Made by a program: the position numbers and the translations under genes. From contig NZ_FBYC01000004.1 of assembly GCF_001517585.1 (NCBI RefSeq), positions 2,251,501 through 2,315,500 of the forward strand: 64,000 nt of DNA, in the 5' to 3' direction. Positions within the stretch are counted from its first letter, which is position 1, and each line of letters opens with the position of its first letter. The stretch is from Roseibaca calidilacus (GTDB taxonomy: Bacteria > Pseudomonadota > Alphaproteobacteria > Rhodobacterales > Rhodobacteraceae). Shown here piece by piece: positions 1-8,006 of this stretch. A model generated the notes under the pieces. The model worked only from the letters and a program-made list of their open reading frames with translations. It had not been told where the DNA came from and did not search any database.

Positions 1-743
1 GTCATGAAATCGATATCGGCGCTGCGCATGTCATCCATGACCTGCAACACGCCTTGGCGTTCCTCGCCCAAACCCACCATGATGCCGGATTTGGTGAACA
101 TTGTCGGGTCCAGTTCCTTGACCCGCTGCAACAGACGCAGGCTGTGGAAATAGCGCGCGCCGGGGCGCACGGTAGGATACAGGCCGGGCACGGTTTCCAG
201 ATTATGGTTGAACACGTCTGGCCGTGCGGCGACCACAGTTTCCAAGGCGGATGGCGCGCATTTCAGGAAATCCGGCGTCAGGATCTCGATCGTCGTGTCG
301 GGGCTGCGGTGGCGCACGGCGCGGATGGTCTGTGCGAAATGTTCAGCGCCGCCATCGGCCAGATCGTCGCGGTCCACGCTGGTGATGACCACATGTTTCA
401 GACCCAGCTTTTCGACCGCATGCGCCACGCGCCCCGGCTCGAACGCGTCCAGCGTGTCGGGGCGGCCGGTGGCGACATTGCAGAATGTGCAACCGCGTGT
501 GCAGATCTCGCCCATGATCATCATCGTGGCATGGCCTTGGGACCAGCATTCGCCCACGTTTGGGCAGCCCGCTTCTTCGCAGACCGTGGTCAGCTTGTGT
601 TCGCGCATGATCTTGTGGGTTTCGGCATAGCCCGCGCCGCCGGGGGCCTTGACCCGAATCCAGTCGGGCTTCTTCGGCTGCGCCTGCACCGGGCGATGGG
701 CTTTTTCCGGGTGGCGTTGGTCGGGCAGTTTCAGGTCGCGCAC
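1..743 (-). CDS. lipA: Lipoyl synthase, 3' end beyond the window
   Basis: Radical-SAM enzyme that inserts two sulfurs into protein-bound octanoyl groups to make lipoyl cofactor for the 2-oxoacid dehydrogenases and the glycine cleavage system. The translated complement has the auxiliary-cluster cysteines ([12 protein letters not shown]) followed by the radical-SAM loop, seen here as CTRGCTFC. About 247 of the usual ~315 residues are present and the C-terminus lies left of position 1. The start is a GTG at 741-743, preceded at 7 nt by a strong AGGAGG (complement of 751-756), which explains why an ATG-based search misses the N-terminus. It lies 88 bp downstream of oxyR on the same strand. The family call is secure. 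Confidence 0.95.
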   Translation of the reverse strand, partial: MRDLKLPDQRHPEKAHRPVQAQPKKPDWIRVKAPGGAGYAETHKIMREHKLTTVCEEAGCPNVGECWSQGHATMMIMGEICTRGCTFCNVATGRPDTLDAFEPGRVAHAVEKLGLKHVVITSVDRDDLADGGAEHFAQTIRAVRHRSPDTTIEILTPDFLKCAPSALETVVAARPDVFNHNLETVPGLYPTVRPGARYFHSLRLLQRVKELDPTMFTKSGIMVGLGEERQGVLQVMDDMRSADIDFM

Positions 744-831
744 GGGCTGTCCTCCTCAGAACTGTTTTGTCACATAACCCGGTTGGCAGGCAAAAACAAC
801 GCAAGCCCGGAATGCCGGATATGCATTGCGC

Positions 832-1767
832 TCATGTCGTGGGCGCAATTTGTCGCGCCTGCGCGATCAGCGCCTGCGCGGCCTGTTCGATATGGTCGGC
901 CAATTCATCGAACCAGTCCACCTGAGAGCTGCCCGCACGGCGAACCAGCGTGATCTGGCGCGCGGGTTCAGGTGCATCGAACCGTTGCAGGGCCAGCGCG
1001 GGGGTGCCGCGTGTTTCCGTGGCCAGTGCGATCTCGGGCAGAAAGGTCAGGCCGAACCCCTGCGCCACAAGGCCGCACAAGGTCGACAATGACGAGGCCC
1101 CAAGATCCAGCCGGGTCTGGCGGCGGTCCAGCGCGCAAACCTCCAGCGCCTGATCGGCAAGGCAATGCCCCTCATCCAGCAACAACAGTTGGTCCGGCGG
1201 CAAACCGACCGGGCGCAGCGCTTCGGGGTTTGCACCCAAAGCGTCCAGCCGCGCGGCACTGCCTGCCAGCACGAAGCGATCCGTGAACAGCGGTTGCGCG
1301 ATCAAGTCGGGCGCAAGGGGTGGGTCTGCCATGACAACCGCATCCAGCACGCCGCCGCGCAGACCTTCCAGAAGAGTCGCGGTTTGCGCCTCGCGCAGGC
1401 GCAACTCGCGCGTGATATCGGCGGCGCGCAAGGCCGCCAGCGTGCCCGGCAGCAGATAGGGCGCCACCGTGGGGATCATCCCGATGTTCAACTCGCCAAG
1501 GCCGCGGGCATGGCGGGCGTCGGCCTCCAACTCCATCGCCTCGGACAGGATACGATTGGCCCGGTCCAGCACGCTGCGCCCCGCGCGGGTCAGCCGCAAG
1601 TCGCGCGGGCTGCGTTCGATCAGCGCCGTTCCAAGGATGGCTTCCAGTTCCTTGATCTGCATGGACAGGGCGGGCTGGCTGACATTGACCAGCGCCGCCG
1701 CACGCCCGAAGCTGCGCGTCTCGGCCAAGGCGCGAAAGTAATGAAGTTGGCGCAGGGTAATCTTCAT
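832..1767 (-). CDS. oxyR: LysR-family peroxide sensor OxyR
   Basis: Transcriptional regulator with an N-terminal LysR helix-turn-helix (about residues 4-62) and a periplasmic-binding-protein-like sensor domain. The peroxide-sensing signature GHCLADQALEVC puts cysteines at about 202 and 211, matching the Cys199/Cys208 disulfide pair of E. coli OxyR, so this is more specific than a generic LysR call. It should be oxidised by H2O2 and then activate antioxidant genes. I chose the ATG at 1765-1767 (MKITLRQL); an in-frame TTG two codons upstream is possible. It lies between bolA and lipA on the same strand, with no katG or ahpC neighbour in the window. Confidence 0.9.
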   Translation of the reverse strand: MKITLRQLHYFRALAETRSFGRAAALVNVSQPALSMQIKELEAILGTALIERSPRDLRLTRAGRSVLDRANRILSEAMELEADARHARGLGELNIGMIPTVAPYLLPGTLAALRAADITRELRLREAQTATLLEGLRGGVLDAVVMADPPLAPDLIAQPLFTDRFVLAGSAARLDALGANPEALRPVGLPPDQLLLLDEGHCLADQALEVCALDRRQTRLDLGASSLSTLCGLVAQGFGLTFLPEIALATETRGTPALALQRFDAPEPARQITLVRRAGSSQVDWFDELADHIEQAAQALIAQARQIAPTT

Positions 1768-1813
1768 AAGCAAAAGCTATGCCCGACACAGGGGATGCAG
1801 GCAAATGCTTATG

Positions 1814-2071
1814 TCACCCGTCGATATCCAGCGCCAAGGCGTGAATGCGGCCAACAAGATCGGCACCCAGCGCGCTGTGAACGGCGCGATGGCGCGCCAG
1901 CCGCCCCATTTGCGCGAAATCCTCGGCGCGGATGCGCACGTTGAAATGGGTCTGCTCACCCTCGCGCCAGCCGCCATGGCCACGATGGCTTTCGCTGTCA
2001 TCTTCGACCATCAGCTCCCGCGGGTGGAACGCTTCCTGCAATTTATGCTCTATTTCATCTCGAATCTGCAT
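1814..2071 (-). CDS. BolA family protein
   Basis: Small 85-residue protein with the BolA fold: an N-terminal helix (IEHKLQEAFHPRELMVEDDS), a histidine-rich loop (SHRGHGG) and a C-terminal helix in which HRAVHSAL matches the family's RHRxVxxxL motif. BolA proteins bind monothiol glutaredoxins through shared Fe-S clusters and affect iron homeostasis and morphology. Length is normal. It is divergent from the J-domain gene and lies 46 bp upstream of oxyR on the same strand, so it could be co-transcribed with oxyR. Which BolA subgroup it belongs to cannot be decided by eye. Confidence 0.88.
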   Translation of the reverse strand: MQIRDEIEHKLQEAFHPRELMVEDDSESHRGHGGWREGEQTHFNVRIRAEDFAQMGRLARHRAVHSALGADLVGRIHALALDIDG

Positions 2072-2135
2072 TCTCTGCCCGGTTCCTCTTCAATCATGCT
2101 GCAAAGATATCTAGTATCGGCGCTCCGAGTCGAAA

Positions 2136-2152
2136 AGCCCCGGTCGGGGGCT
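2136..2152. other. Hairpin in the bolA / J-domain divergent region
   Basis: AGCCCC and GGGGCT form a perfect 6-bp stem around a 5-nt loop (GGTCG). It lies in the 118-bp region between the divergent bolA and J-domain starts. It could be a leader hairpin of the J-domain transcript or an operator; no T-run follows, so a terminator is unlikely. Confidence 0.4.
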
Positions 2153-2189
2153 AGATGGACCGTTACCAAAGCGCAAGGCCGAGTATCTT

Positions 2190-2825
2190 ATGGACCGCAA
2201 ACCACTTTTCGAATTTGATATCAGAGCTTCGAGCGATAAGAAAAAGCGCGCCCGTGGCCGGCGAGGCATGTCCGGGGCTTGGGAAACATCAGTCCGGCAA
2301 TGTGAGCACGAGGGCTGTTCCGAAGATGGGAAGTATCGTTGTCCGAAATCTCCCGACCAGTTGAACGAGTATTTTTGGTTCTGTAAGGACCATGCCCGCG
2401 AATACAACCTGAAATGGAACTATTTCGAGGGCCAGACCGAAGCCGAGATGATGGACGAGATGGAGCGCGACCGCGTTTGGGGCCGCGCCACGCAGCCGCT
2501 TGGGTCCAAGGATGAGCGGCTGGCATGGCAGCGCTTGGGAATCGAAGATCCGCATCAGGTTCTGGGTGACAATGCCACGCGCAACCCCGGCAAGAACAAC
2601 CCAGCCGGGGGCACCCGCAAACTGCCCGCACCCGAACGCAAGGCGCTAGAGATTCTGGATGCCCGCGACAGCTGGAGCAGGACGGAAATCCGCAAGCAAT
2701 ACAAAAGCCTTGTCAAAGACCTGCACCCGGACCGCAATTCGGGCGCCCGGCATGACGAGGACCGTTTGCAAGAGGTTGTCTGGGCTTGGGACCAGCTTAA
2801 AGACAGCCGGTATTTCCGCGACTAG
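2190..2825 (+). CDS. J-domain (DnaJ-like) protein
   Basis: A 211-residue soluble protein. The last ~65 residues form a J-domain: ALEILDARDSWSRTEIRKQY, then the invariant HPD tripeptide (LHPDRNSG) and a final helix ending at the stop. J-domains stimulate the ATPase of DnaK-type Hsp70s. The N-terminal ~90 residues carry four cysteines (CEHEGC, YRCPKS, FWFCKD) in a likely small zinc-binding arrangement, then an EGQTEAEMMDEMERDR acidic helix. There is no G/F linker or DnaJ substrate domain, so this is a type III J-protein. It is monocistronic and divergent from bolA. The client protein is unknown. Confidence 0.85.
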   Translation: MDRKPLFEFDIRASSDKKKRARGRRGMSGAWETSVRQCEHEGCSEDGKYRCPKSPDQLNEYFWFCKDHAREYNLKWNYFEGQTEAEMMDEMERDRVWGRATQPLGSKDERLAWQRLGIEDPHQVLGDNATRNPGKNNPAGGTRKLPAPERKALEILDARDSWSRTEIRKQYKSLVKDLHPDRNSGARHDEDRLQEVVWAWDQLKDSRYFRD

Positions 2826-2988
2826 GCTGCCTGCCCGCGCCCCCAAATTGCAACGGTGGCCTTGGCTGCCGGCCTAGTTTGCCAAGCAGCATTTCCATGC
2901 GGTGAATAACCGACAGATCGCGCAAAACTTGCGCGGTCGCGGCATGAGATGGCGACAGGATGCGGCGGATCGTTTCGGAATCGGTCAT
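2797..2988 (-). CDS. Possible small protein (63 aa), unknown function
   Basis: A short reading frame starting MTDSETIRRILSPSHA, with a GGAG five bases before its ATG at 2986-2988. The first ~40 residues look like a plausible amphipathic helix pair; the tail is Arg/Gly-rich. Its 3' end runs 29 bp antisense into the J-domain gene. The spacing of the ribosome site and the helical N-terminus favour a real gene, but no family is recognised and the compositional tail is what a chance frame would give. Treat it as tentative. Confidence 0.35.
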   Translation of the reverse strand: MTDSETIRRILSPSHAATAQVLRDLSVIHRMEMLLGKLGRQPRPPLQFGGAGRQPSRGNTGCL

Positions 2989-3141
2989 GGCAGCTCCGTG
3001 GTCTGGGCAGAACCAGCGTGGCGCAGAAGGGTTTGCAAACCGTGAATCCCGGTGCAGAAAAAATGTCATGAAAACTGCAATCTTCGCGCGTTTCCCTCTT
3101 GCAGCCCGCCGCGCAATTCTCTAAATCGCACCACATAGAGA

Positions 3142-3216
3142 GCGGGCGTAGCTCAGGGGTAGAGCATAACCTTGCCAAGGTTAGGGTCGGGCGTTCGAAT
3201 CGCCTCGCCCGCTCCA
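3142..3216 (+). tRNA. tRNA-Gly (GCC)
   Basis: A complete cloverleaf: acceptor arms GCGGGCG/CGCCCGC, D-arm GCTCAGGGGTAGAGC, anticodon stem AACC/GGTT around loop TTGCCAA (anticodon GCC), T-arm GGGCG-TTCGAAT-CGCCT, discriminator T and an encoded CCA at 3214-3216. It decodes GGC/GGT glycine codons. It stands alone between the small minus-strand frame and the Crp/Fnr gene. Confidence 0.97.
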
Positions 3217-3221
3217 ATTTT

Positions 3222-3270
3222 CCGCCAGAAAGTGACCACTACCCCACTGGGTCACTTGTGTTTCTGGCGG
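3222..3270. terminator. Long inverted repeat between tRNA-Gly and the crp-like gene
   Basis: CCGCCAGAAA (3222-3231) pairs with TTTCTGGCGG (3261-3270), and GTGACC (3232-3237) with GGTCAC (3250-3255), leaving a 12-nt apical loop and a one-sided 5-nt bulge. The right arm contains the last codons of the crp-like gene. Placed between convergent transcripts it probably ends one or both, but neither strand has a clear U-run after the stem, so the terminator role is inferred. Confidence 0.55.
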
Positions 3271-3782
3271 CGAGACAATTCACGATACAGTGCCTCTCGC
3301 GTGATACCAAGCTCGGATGCGACATGGTGCCATGCGCCCTTGGGCGGCATGGTATTGCCCTCGGTCAGCCATGCCGTCAGACGATCTGACACGCGCGGCA
3401 AAGTTCGGATTTCGGCGCGGGTTCGGGCGATTTGAACTTCGCGCGCCAGCCGTGCCGCCCAGAACGATGCAAGCGACGGGTCTTGCGCCATCCTTGTCAG
3501 GAATGTTCGTTTCGGCAGGCAGGCCACCCGGCTTGGCGCCGTTGCCACAGCGTCGCAATGATAGGTGTCGGAATAGGCCGAGGCTTCGGCCAAAATTTGC
3601 CCAGCCCGCGCATGTTGCAAAACCAAGGTCGCCCCATGCTGCGTATGCCGGTGCAGCGCAACATTTCCGGTTACGACCAAGAACACCCGTTCCGGAATGT
3701 CGCCCGCCCGGAACAGAACCTGATCTGCTTCAAGGCCCAGAACACAAGCCTGTGAGAAAAGCGCATGGATTGGATCGGGCAT
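3252..3782 (-). CDS. Crp/Fnr-family transcriptional regulator
   Basis: A 176-residue regulator with an N-terminal cyclic-nucleotide-binding-type beta-roll (residues ~15-110, DQVLFRAGDIPERVFLVVTG) and a C-terminal helix-turn-helix (HHVASELGITREALYRELSRR). The four cysteines that bind the Fe-S cluster in FNR are absent, so it is not an oxygen sensor of that kind; its ligand is unknown. I prefer the start at 3780-3782 (MPDPIHALF), though the frame stays open to 3899 and another ATG lies at 3792-3794. It is divergent from a secreted helical protein gene 71 bp away, which is its obvious candidate target. Confidence 0.82.
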   Translation of the reverse strand: MPDPIHALFSQACVLGLEADQVLFRAGDIPERVFLVVTGNVALHRHTQHGATLVLQHARAGQILAEASAYSDTYHCDAVATAPSRVACLPKRTFLTRMAQDPSLASFWAARLAREVQIARTRAEIRTLPRVSDRLTAWLTEGNTMPPKGAWHHVASELGITREALYRELSRRQKHK

Positions 3783-3853
3783 GATTGCGATCATACGAGC
3801 GCGCCGCTGCCGCTGCAACAAGGCACTTGGAAACACGGTATGGAGCGACGCCA

Positions 3854-4429
3854 ATGAAACTTGTTCTGACACTGCTTGCCGTTCTGTGGCCGCTGGCAAC
3901 TGCGGCGCAGCACAGCCATTCGGCCTATGCCGGGATGGAAAACCGCGACATCAAGTCCCTGTCCGAAAGCGATCTGGAAGATCTGCGCCGTGGCGCAGGG
4001 TGGGGGTTGGCGCTGGCCGCAGAACTGAACGGCGTGCCCGGCCCCGCGCATTTGCTGGAGTTGAAAGACCAGATCGGGCTGAGTGCCGAGCAGGTCCGCG
4101 CTATTGAAGAAATCTTCGCGCAGATGAAATCAGAGGCGCAGGCAGCCGGGGCCGAATTTATCGCCGCCGAACAAGCCATAGAGGCCGCGTTTCGCGCCGG
4201 AGACTTGTCGCCCGATACATTGCGCGCCTTGATCGACCGCTCTGCGGCTGCCCGCGCTGAACTGCGCTATATTCACCTTGTCCGCCATCTGGAAACACCG
4301 CCACTGCTTAGCGATACGCAGATCGCAGCGTATAACACGCTGCGCGGCTATGGCGCTGCAGACCCGTGCGATGCGGTTCCAGAAGGTCACGACGCCGCCA
4401 TGTGGCGACGCCATAACAATTGCGACTGA
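3854..4429 (+). CDS. Secreted helical protein, Spy/CpxP-like
   Basis: A 191-residue exported protein. Residues 1-19 (MKLVLTLLAVLWPLATAAQ) form a clear signal peptide. The mature part is helical: LKDQIGLSAEQVRAIEEIFA resembles the LTxxQ-type helix of periplasmic Spy/CpxP and heavy-metal-sensor proteins, followed by a long acidic/alanine helix and a hydrophilic C-terminus with DPCDAVPEGHD. The start was set at the ATG opening the signal peptide. Function is inferred only as a periplasmic chaperone-like or metal-responsive protein. The divergent Crp/Fnr gene suggests local regulation. Confidence 0.6.
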   Translation: MKLVLTLLAVLWPLATAAQHSHSAYAGMENRDIKSLSESDLEDLRRGAGWGLALAAELNGVPGPAHLLELKDQIGLSAEQVRAIEEIFAQMKSEAQAAGAEFIAAEQAIEAAFRAGDLSPDTLRALIDRSAAARAELRYIHLVRHLETPPLLSDTQIAAYNTLRGYGAADPCDAVPEGHDAAMWRRHNNCD

Positions 4430-6502
4430 TTACCCTTTGGGTTTGAAGCCGGGTTTCGCGCCGGGTTTTGCCCGTGGCTTGCGCAGTGCCGCGCTGCCGC
4501 CTTTGCCCGGCGCCACAAAGCGTTTCGACGTGTCGCGCGCATCCGCAGCGGGGGGCTTTGGTTTACCCGCCGGTTTGCTGAAAGACGAGCTTTCCGGCTT
4601 GCCCTTGAACCCTTTGGATTTCGGCGCATCCGCGCGCGCTTTGCGGTCGTATTTCGCAGGTGCATCTGCGCGCTTGGGCCTGTCTTCGCGCGCAGCGGGA
4701 GCTGTGCGTTTCTCATAGGGTTTGACGGCCCCGTCGTCGCGCGGCTTGGGCTTGTCGCTGGCAGCGCGCTCGCCCTTCGGTTTGTCCCATTTCGGCTTTG
4801 GGCCGGTCGGGCGCTCGGCACGGTCCTCGCGCGGACGTGGTGCCGGGCGCTCGGCGCGGTCCTGCCGCGCGGGGCGCTCTAGCCGATCCCCGCGCTCTGG
4901 CCGGGGCGAACGCGGGGTCGATTGCAGGTCAGGCGCGCTATCCATCACGCGTGCGGTCACGCCATCTTCCAGCGTGCCGCCCTCGCCCAGACCGGCGATG
5001 AAATTGTCAACGCTTGCTGCGGCAATCTCGACATAGGTTTCCGAATCCTGCACGCGAATCGCGCCGATAGCGTCTTTCTCCAGCCCGCCGGTGCGGCACA
5101 AAAGCGGCAATAGCCAACGCGCTTCGGCACTTTCGGCGCGGCCCACGGACAAGGCCACCCAACGGCTGGGGCCGAAGGGAGCCTTCTCGCGCCGCGTGGG
5201 TTTGGTGTCGGCGGGCAACAGGTCTTCGGGGGCGGCGTGGCGCGACTGATACAGCCGCAGATAGGCCGCCGCGATCTGTTCGGGCGTGTAGCGCGCCAGC
5301 AGTTTCTCGGCGAAGGCGGCCTCTGTGTCGGAGGCTGCTTCGGACCAGACCGGATCGGACAGCAACCTGTCTTCATCGCGCGCAAGGATATCCTCGACCG
5401 AGGGCGCCTCGACCCATTCGGCAGAGATCTTGGCCCATTTCAGCAACCGTTCGGCACGCGCTTTGGCTTTGGGCGGAACGATCAGTGCCGAAATGCCTTT
5501 GCGCCCGGCGCGGCCCGTGCGCCCAGAGCGGTGTAGCAGGGTTTCGGTATTGGTCGGCAATTCGGCATGAATGACCAAGTTCAGCTTGGGCAGGTCAATG
5601 CCGCGCGCGGCCACATCGGTGGCCACGCAGACCCGCGCACGCCCGTCGCGCATGGCTTGCAGCGCATGGGTGCGCTCGGTTTGGCTAAGCTCGCCCGACA
5701 GGCTGACCACCTGCAAGCCGCGATTGGCCAGCCGCGCGGTCAGATGGGCCACCATGGCGCGGGTATTGGCAAAAACCAGCGCGCTTTCATCATGGTGAAA
5801 GCGCAGCAGGTTGAAGATTGCATTGTCCACATCCGATTGCGCCACGCGAACAGCCTGATATTCGATATCGCTGTGTTGCGTGCTGCCGCCTAGCGTGCTG
5901 ATGCGTTCCGCGTCGCGCTGGTATTGCTGTGCCAGTTTGGCGATCATCGGCGGCACGGTGGCCGAAAACAGCAGCGTGCGGCGGGTTTCGGGCGCTTCGC
6001 CCAGCATGAATTCCAGATCCTCGCGGAAACCCATGTCAAGCATTTCATCCGCTTCATCCAGCACGACCGCGCGCAATTCGCCAAGGTCCAGCGCGTTGCG
6101 TTCAATGTGGTCGCGCAAGCGGCCCGGCGTGCCCACGACAATATGCGCACCGCGTTCCAGCGCACGGCGTTCGGTGCGCATGTCCATGCCCCCGACGCAA
6201 GACGCGACGACCGCACCGGTGCGCGCATATAGCCATGTCAGTTCGCGCATGACTTGGCTTGCCAATTCCCGCGTCGGGGCCACGATCAGCGCCAAGGGGG
6301 CCGCAGCCGGGCCGAACTGGTTCGCGTCCGCCAGCAAGGTCGGCGCAATAGCAAGGCCGAAGCCCACGGTTTTGCCCGACCCGGTCTGCGCCGAGACCAG
6401 CAAATCTCGGCCCACCAATTCGGGCGCGCTGACCGCCTGTTGCACAGGGGTAAGCGTGTCATAGCCACGCTCTGCAAGCGCCTCGGATATCGGGGTGATC
6501 AT
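4430..6502 (-). CDS. DEAD-box ATP-dependent RNA helicase with DbpA-like and basic tail domains
   Basis: A 690-residue RNA helicase. All the core motifs are present: Q motif (LTPVQ), AQTGSGKT, PTRELA, GTPGRLRDH, VLDEADEML, FSAT, FANTRA, ATDVAARGIDLP and HRSGRTGRAG. A DbpA-type RNA-binding domain follows (KDAIGAIRVQDSETYVEIAAA), then ~170 residues of Arg/Lys/Pro-rich low-complexity sequence typical of CsdA/DeaD tails. It probably acts in cold-induced RNA unwinding, ribosome assembly or mRNA decay. The frame is open to 6736, but I start at the ATG 6500-6502 (MITPISEALA), which has AAGGAA upstream and leads straight into the Q motif. Confidence 0.92.
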   Translation of the reverse strand: MITPISEALAERGYDTLTPVQQAVSAPELVGRDLLVSAQTGSGKTVGFGLAIAPTLLADANQFGPAAAPLALIVAPTRELASQVMRELTWLYARTGAVVASCVGGMDMRTERRALERGAHIVVGTPGRLRDHIERNALDLGELRAVVLDEADEMLDMGFREDLEFMLGEAPETRRTLLFSATVPPMIAKLAQQYQRDAERISTLGGSTQHSDIEYQAVRVAQSDVDNAIFNLLRFHHDESALVFANTRAMVAHLTARLANRGLQVVSLSGELSQTERTHALQAMRDGRARVCVATDVAARGIDLPKLNLVIHAELPTNTETLLHRSGRTGRAGRKGISALIVPPKAKARAERLLKWAKISAEWVEAPSVEDILARDEDRLLSDPVWSEAASDTEAAFAEKLLARYTPEQIAAAYLRLYQSRHAAPEDLLPADTKPTRREKAPFGPSRWVALSVGRAESAEARWLLPLLCRTGGLEKDAIGAIRVQDSETYVEIAAASVDNFIAGLGEGGTLEDGVTARVMDSAPDLQSTPRSPRPERGDRLERPARQDRAERPAPRPREDRAERPTGPKPKWDKPKGERAASDKPKPRDDGAVKPYEKRTAPAAREDRPKRADAPAKYDRKARADAPKSKGFKGKPESSSFSKPAGKPKPPAADARDTSKRFVAPGKGGSAALRKPRAKPGAKPGFKPKG

Positions 6503-6620
6503 GGTCGGGGTGTTCCTTGGGGAAAATTGCGAATTGCGCATATGAATGCACAGGCGGGTGATTCGCAACCGAATTCGAAGATGTAAGAGCCTGTTTTTCT
6601 TTATGTTATTCACAGCGAGA

Positions 6621-6896
6621 TTACAAGGTACAGCAACTCCACACTGCGTTATTGCGCAAGTCGCGCCTGAGGCGTGACTGCCCCTTACCCTGCTGATCTT
6701 CTTCCACGCGGGCGATTTCGGCGGTGCCGATGGCATCGAACCGGTTCATGAGTGCGATGCGGAGGTGGATGTGGATTTCAGCGGTGTATTGCAAAGGAAG
6801 CTTGAACAGCACGTTCATTGACAGGCAAAACTGGATCGCCACATCGGAAAAGATTGGCAGACATCAGGGTCGGCCTTGATGCTGCGCGCGCCAAAG
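6621..6896 (-). pseudogene. IS5-family transposase remnant (internally deleted, stop codon)
   Basis: The minus strand reads LWRAQHQGRP, a TGA stop (6864-6866), then CLPIFSDVAIQFCLSMNVLF, which matches the N-terminal third of IS5-type transposases. It runs directly into AEIHIHLRIALMNRFDAIG, which resembles the extreme C-terminus of the same proteins. The whole DDE catalytic middle is therefore deleted. The protein cannot be functional. The frame continues through the left inverted repeat, so the last residues are not transposase. Confidence 0.75.
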
Positions 6897-7068
6897 CGTG
6901 CCAGTGTAGCCCCCCTTATCAGCGGGAACCAGCGCTTCCACAGCGATGTGTAGTCGCAGGGTCAGTTCGTCGCACGATAGCGGGCAGGAGATGGTTTGCC
7001 TATAGGGTGCGCCCAACAGCATGGATTCACGAAGTGAATCCCCGGTCGTCAGACTTTTGCAATAACGC
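6646..7068. mobile_element. Decayed IS5-type insertion sequence with terminal inverted repeats
   Basis: A 17-bp terminal repeat at 6646-6662 (GCGTTATTGCGCAAGTC) is matched in inverted orientation at 7052-7068 with 15 of 17 bases identical. Between the ends lies the deleted transposase remnant. Near the right end a perfect 8-bp palindrome (GGATTCAC, spacer GAA, GTGAATCC; 7023-7041) occurs. At ~420 bp this is less than half a complete IS5-type element. No convincing target duplication is visible at the flanks. It could only move if a full copy elsewhere supplies transposase. Confidence 0.7.
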
Positions 7069-7373
7069 CGCTGTGCTGCGCCCCTTCGTTATGGCAGCGC
7101 ATCGAGCTAGTGCAACTGCGGTTCCATAAGGATGCAAACACCCCGCGACCTTCGACTATAGCCTTGCCTTGCGGCGCAACAACCAGTCGAAAATGCGCGT
7201 TCCATCAAGTCGGTTAAAACCCCAATGGGGATGTCCTTGGGGCGCATGATCTGCGCGTCAACATCTGGACATACCCGACCGCTTCCGAGAGCCGCTTTTG
7301 GGAAACGGTGCGTTCCATCCACCTGCCCGGCAACGCTGCCATTCGCCGAAACCTAGAACTGCCTAACTGAGGC
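7069..7373. other. Non-coding stretch beside the IS remnant
   Basis: About 300 bp without a recognisable gene. The plus strand has an unstarted frame of about 50 codons ending at a TGA near 7370 (…HDLRVNIWTYPTASESRFWE…) that looks protein-like. It could be the tail of a gene truncated when the insertion sequence arrived, but I do not recognise a family. Confidence 0.3.
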
Positions 7374-7946
7374 TTAGACGACTTTGGCTTGGAGAGACTG
7401 TGAATAGTCAACAAGCCAATGAAACTGAAGATCGTTCTCGACCGATTCGGGGAACTGGCTGCGCAACAGTGTCACGGCTTGGATCGGTTTCAGGCCCGCT
7501 TCTATCAGGTGCATTGCCGCGACTAGGCCGCTACGGCCCGCACCATGTTGGCAGCACATGCCGACGGAACCGCCAGAGGCGAAGACCGCCGCAAAGGCCG
7601 GCGACACCCGGTGCCATGCGCGCAGGAAGGCGGGACCGGGAACAGAGTAATCGACGATCGGCATGACAATGCTGCGCAGGGCGCGGGCATCTAGGCTGCG
7701 CCGCAGCAGCGATATCGCCTTGGGCGGTAATTCCTTGGGCTGGGGCAGGATCACCACCAGCTTCGTGCCGGCTGATGCGACATGGTCCAGCGTGGCGTCC
7801 ATCACGTCGGCAGAGATAAAGGCTTGACCCCGAAAATCTGTCTCCAGACCGGGGAACCCCATTGTGATGACCGTTCCGCCGTGCGGATGCGGGCAAATCG
7901 CGCGTACCGAAGTGTCATTCTGTGCAATGTCAATTGTCTGTGTCAT
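7374..7946 (-). CDS. Cys-based (tyrosine/dual-specificity-like) phosphatase
   Basis: A 190-residue cytosolic protein with a CX5R phosphatase loop, CQHGAGRSG (Cys132, Arg138), and an upstream Asp99 in VDYSVP at the usual place of the general acid. The fold matches the compact dual-specificity / bacterial tyrosine phosphatases; the residue before the catalytic Cys is Cys rather than the usual His. The start is ATG with MTQTIDIAQN. It is the last gene after aapQ-M-J on the same strand, 60 bp behind the binding-protein gene, so it probably belongs to the same regulon. Its substrate is unknown. Confidence 0.7.
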   Translation of the reverse strand: MTQTIDIAQNDTSVRAICPHPHGGTVITMGFPGLETDFRGQAFISADVMDATLDHVASAGTKLVVILPQPKELPPKAISLLRRSLDARALRSIVMPIVDYSVPGPAFLRAWHRVSPAFAAVFASGGSVGMCCQHGAGRSGLVAAMHLIEAGLKPIQAVTLLRSQFPESVENDLQFHWLVDYSQSLQAKVV

Positions 7947-8006
7947 GGCCGGGCCGAATAAGGGTATGCGCCCCGGCCAAAGAACCGAGGCGCACCAAGT
8001 TTGGGA

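Noticed and set aside
4430-5000. Short direct DNA repeats (RAERP-type coding units) that resemble an array
   Set aside because: They are degenerate, encode the basic Arg/Pro-rich tail of the RNA helicase and lack regular spacers, so they are not CRISPR.
6503-6736. N-terminal extension of the DEAD-box helicase
   Set aside because: The extra 78 codons are unlike any helicase N-terminus; AAGGAA before the ATG at 6502 and the Q motif just after it mark the real start.
6621-6842. An intact 73-residue frame as a stand-alone gene
   Set aside because: Its two halves match the N- and C-terminal ends of IS5-type transposases with the core missing, and it runs through the terminal repeat; it is a remnant.
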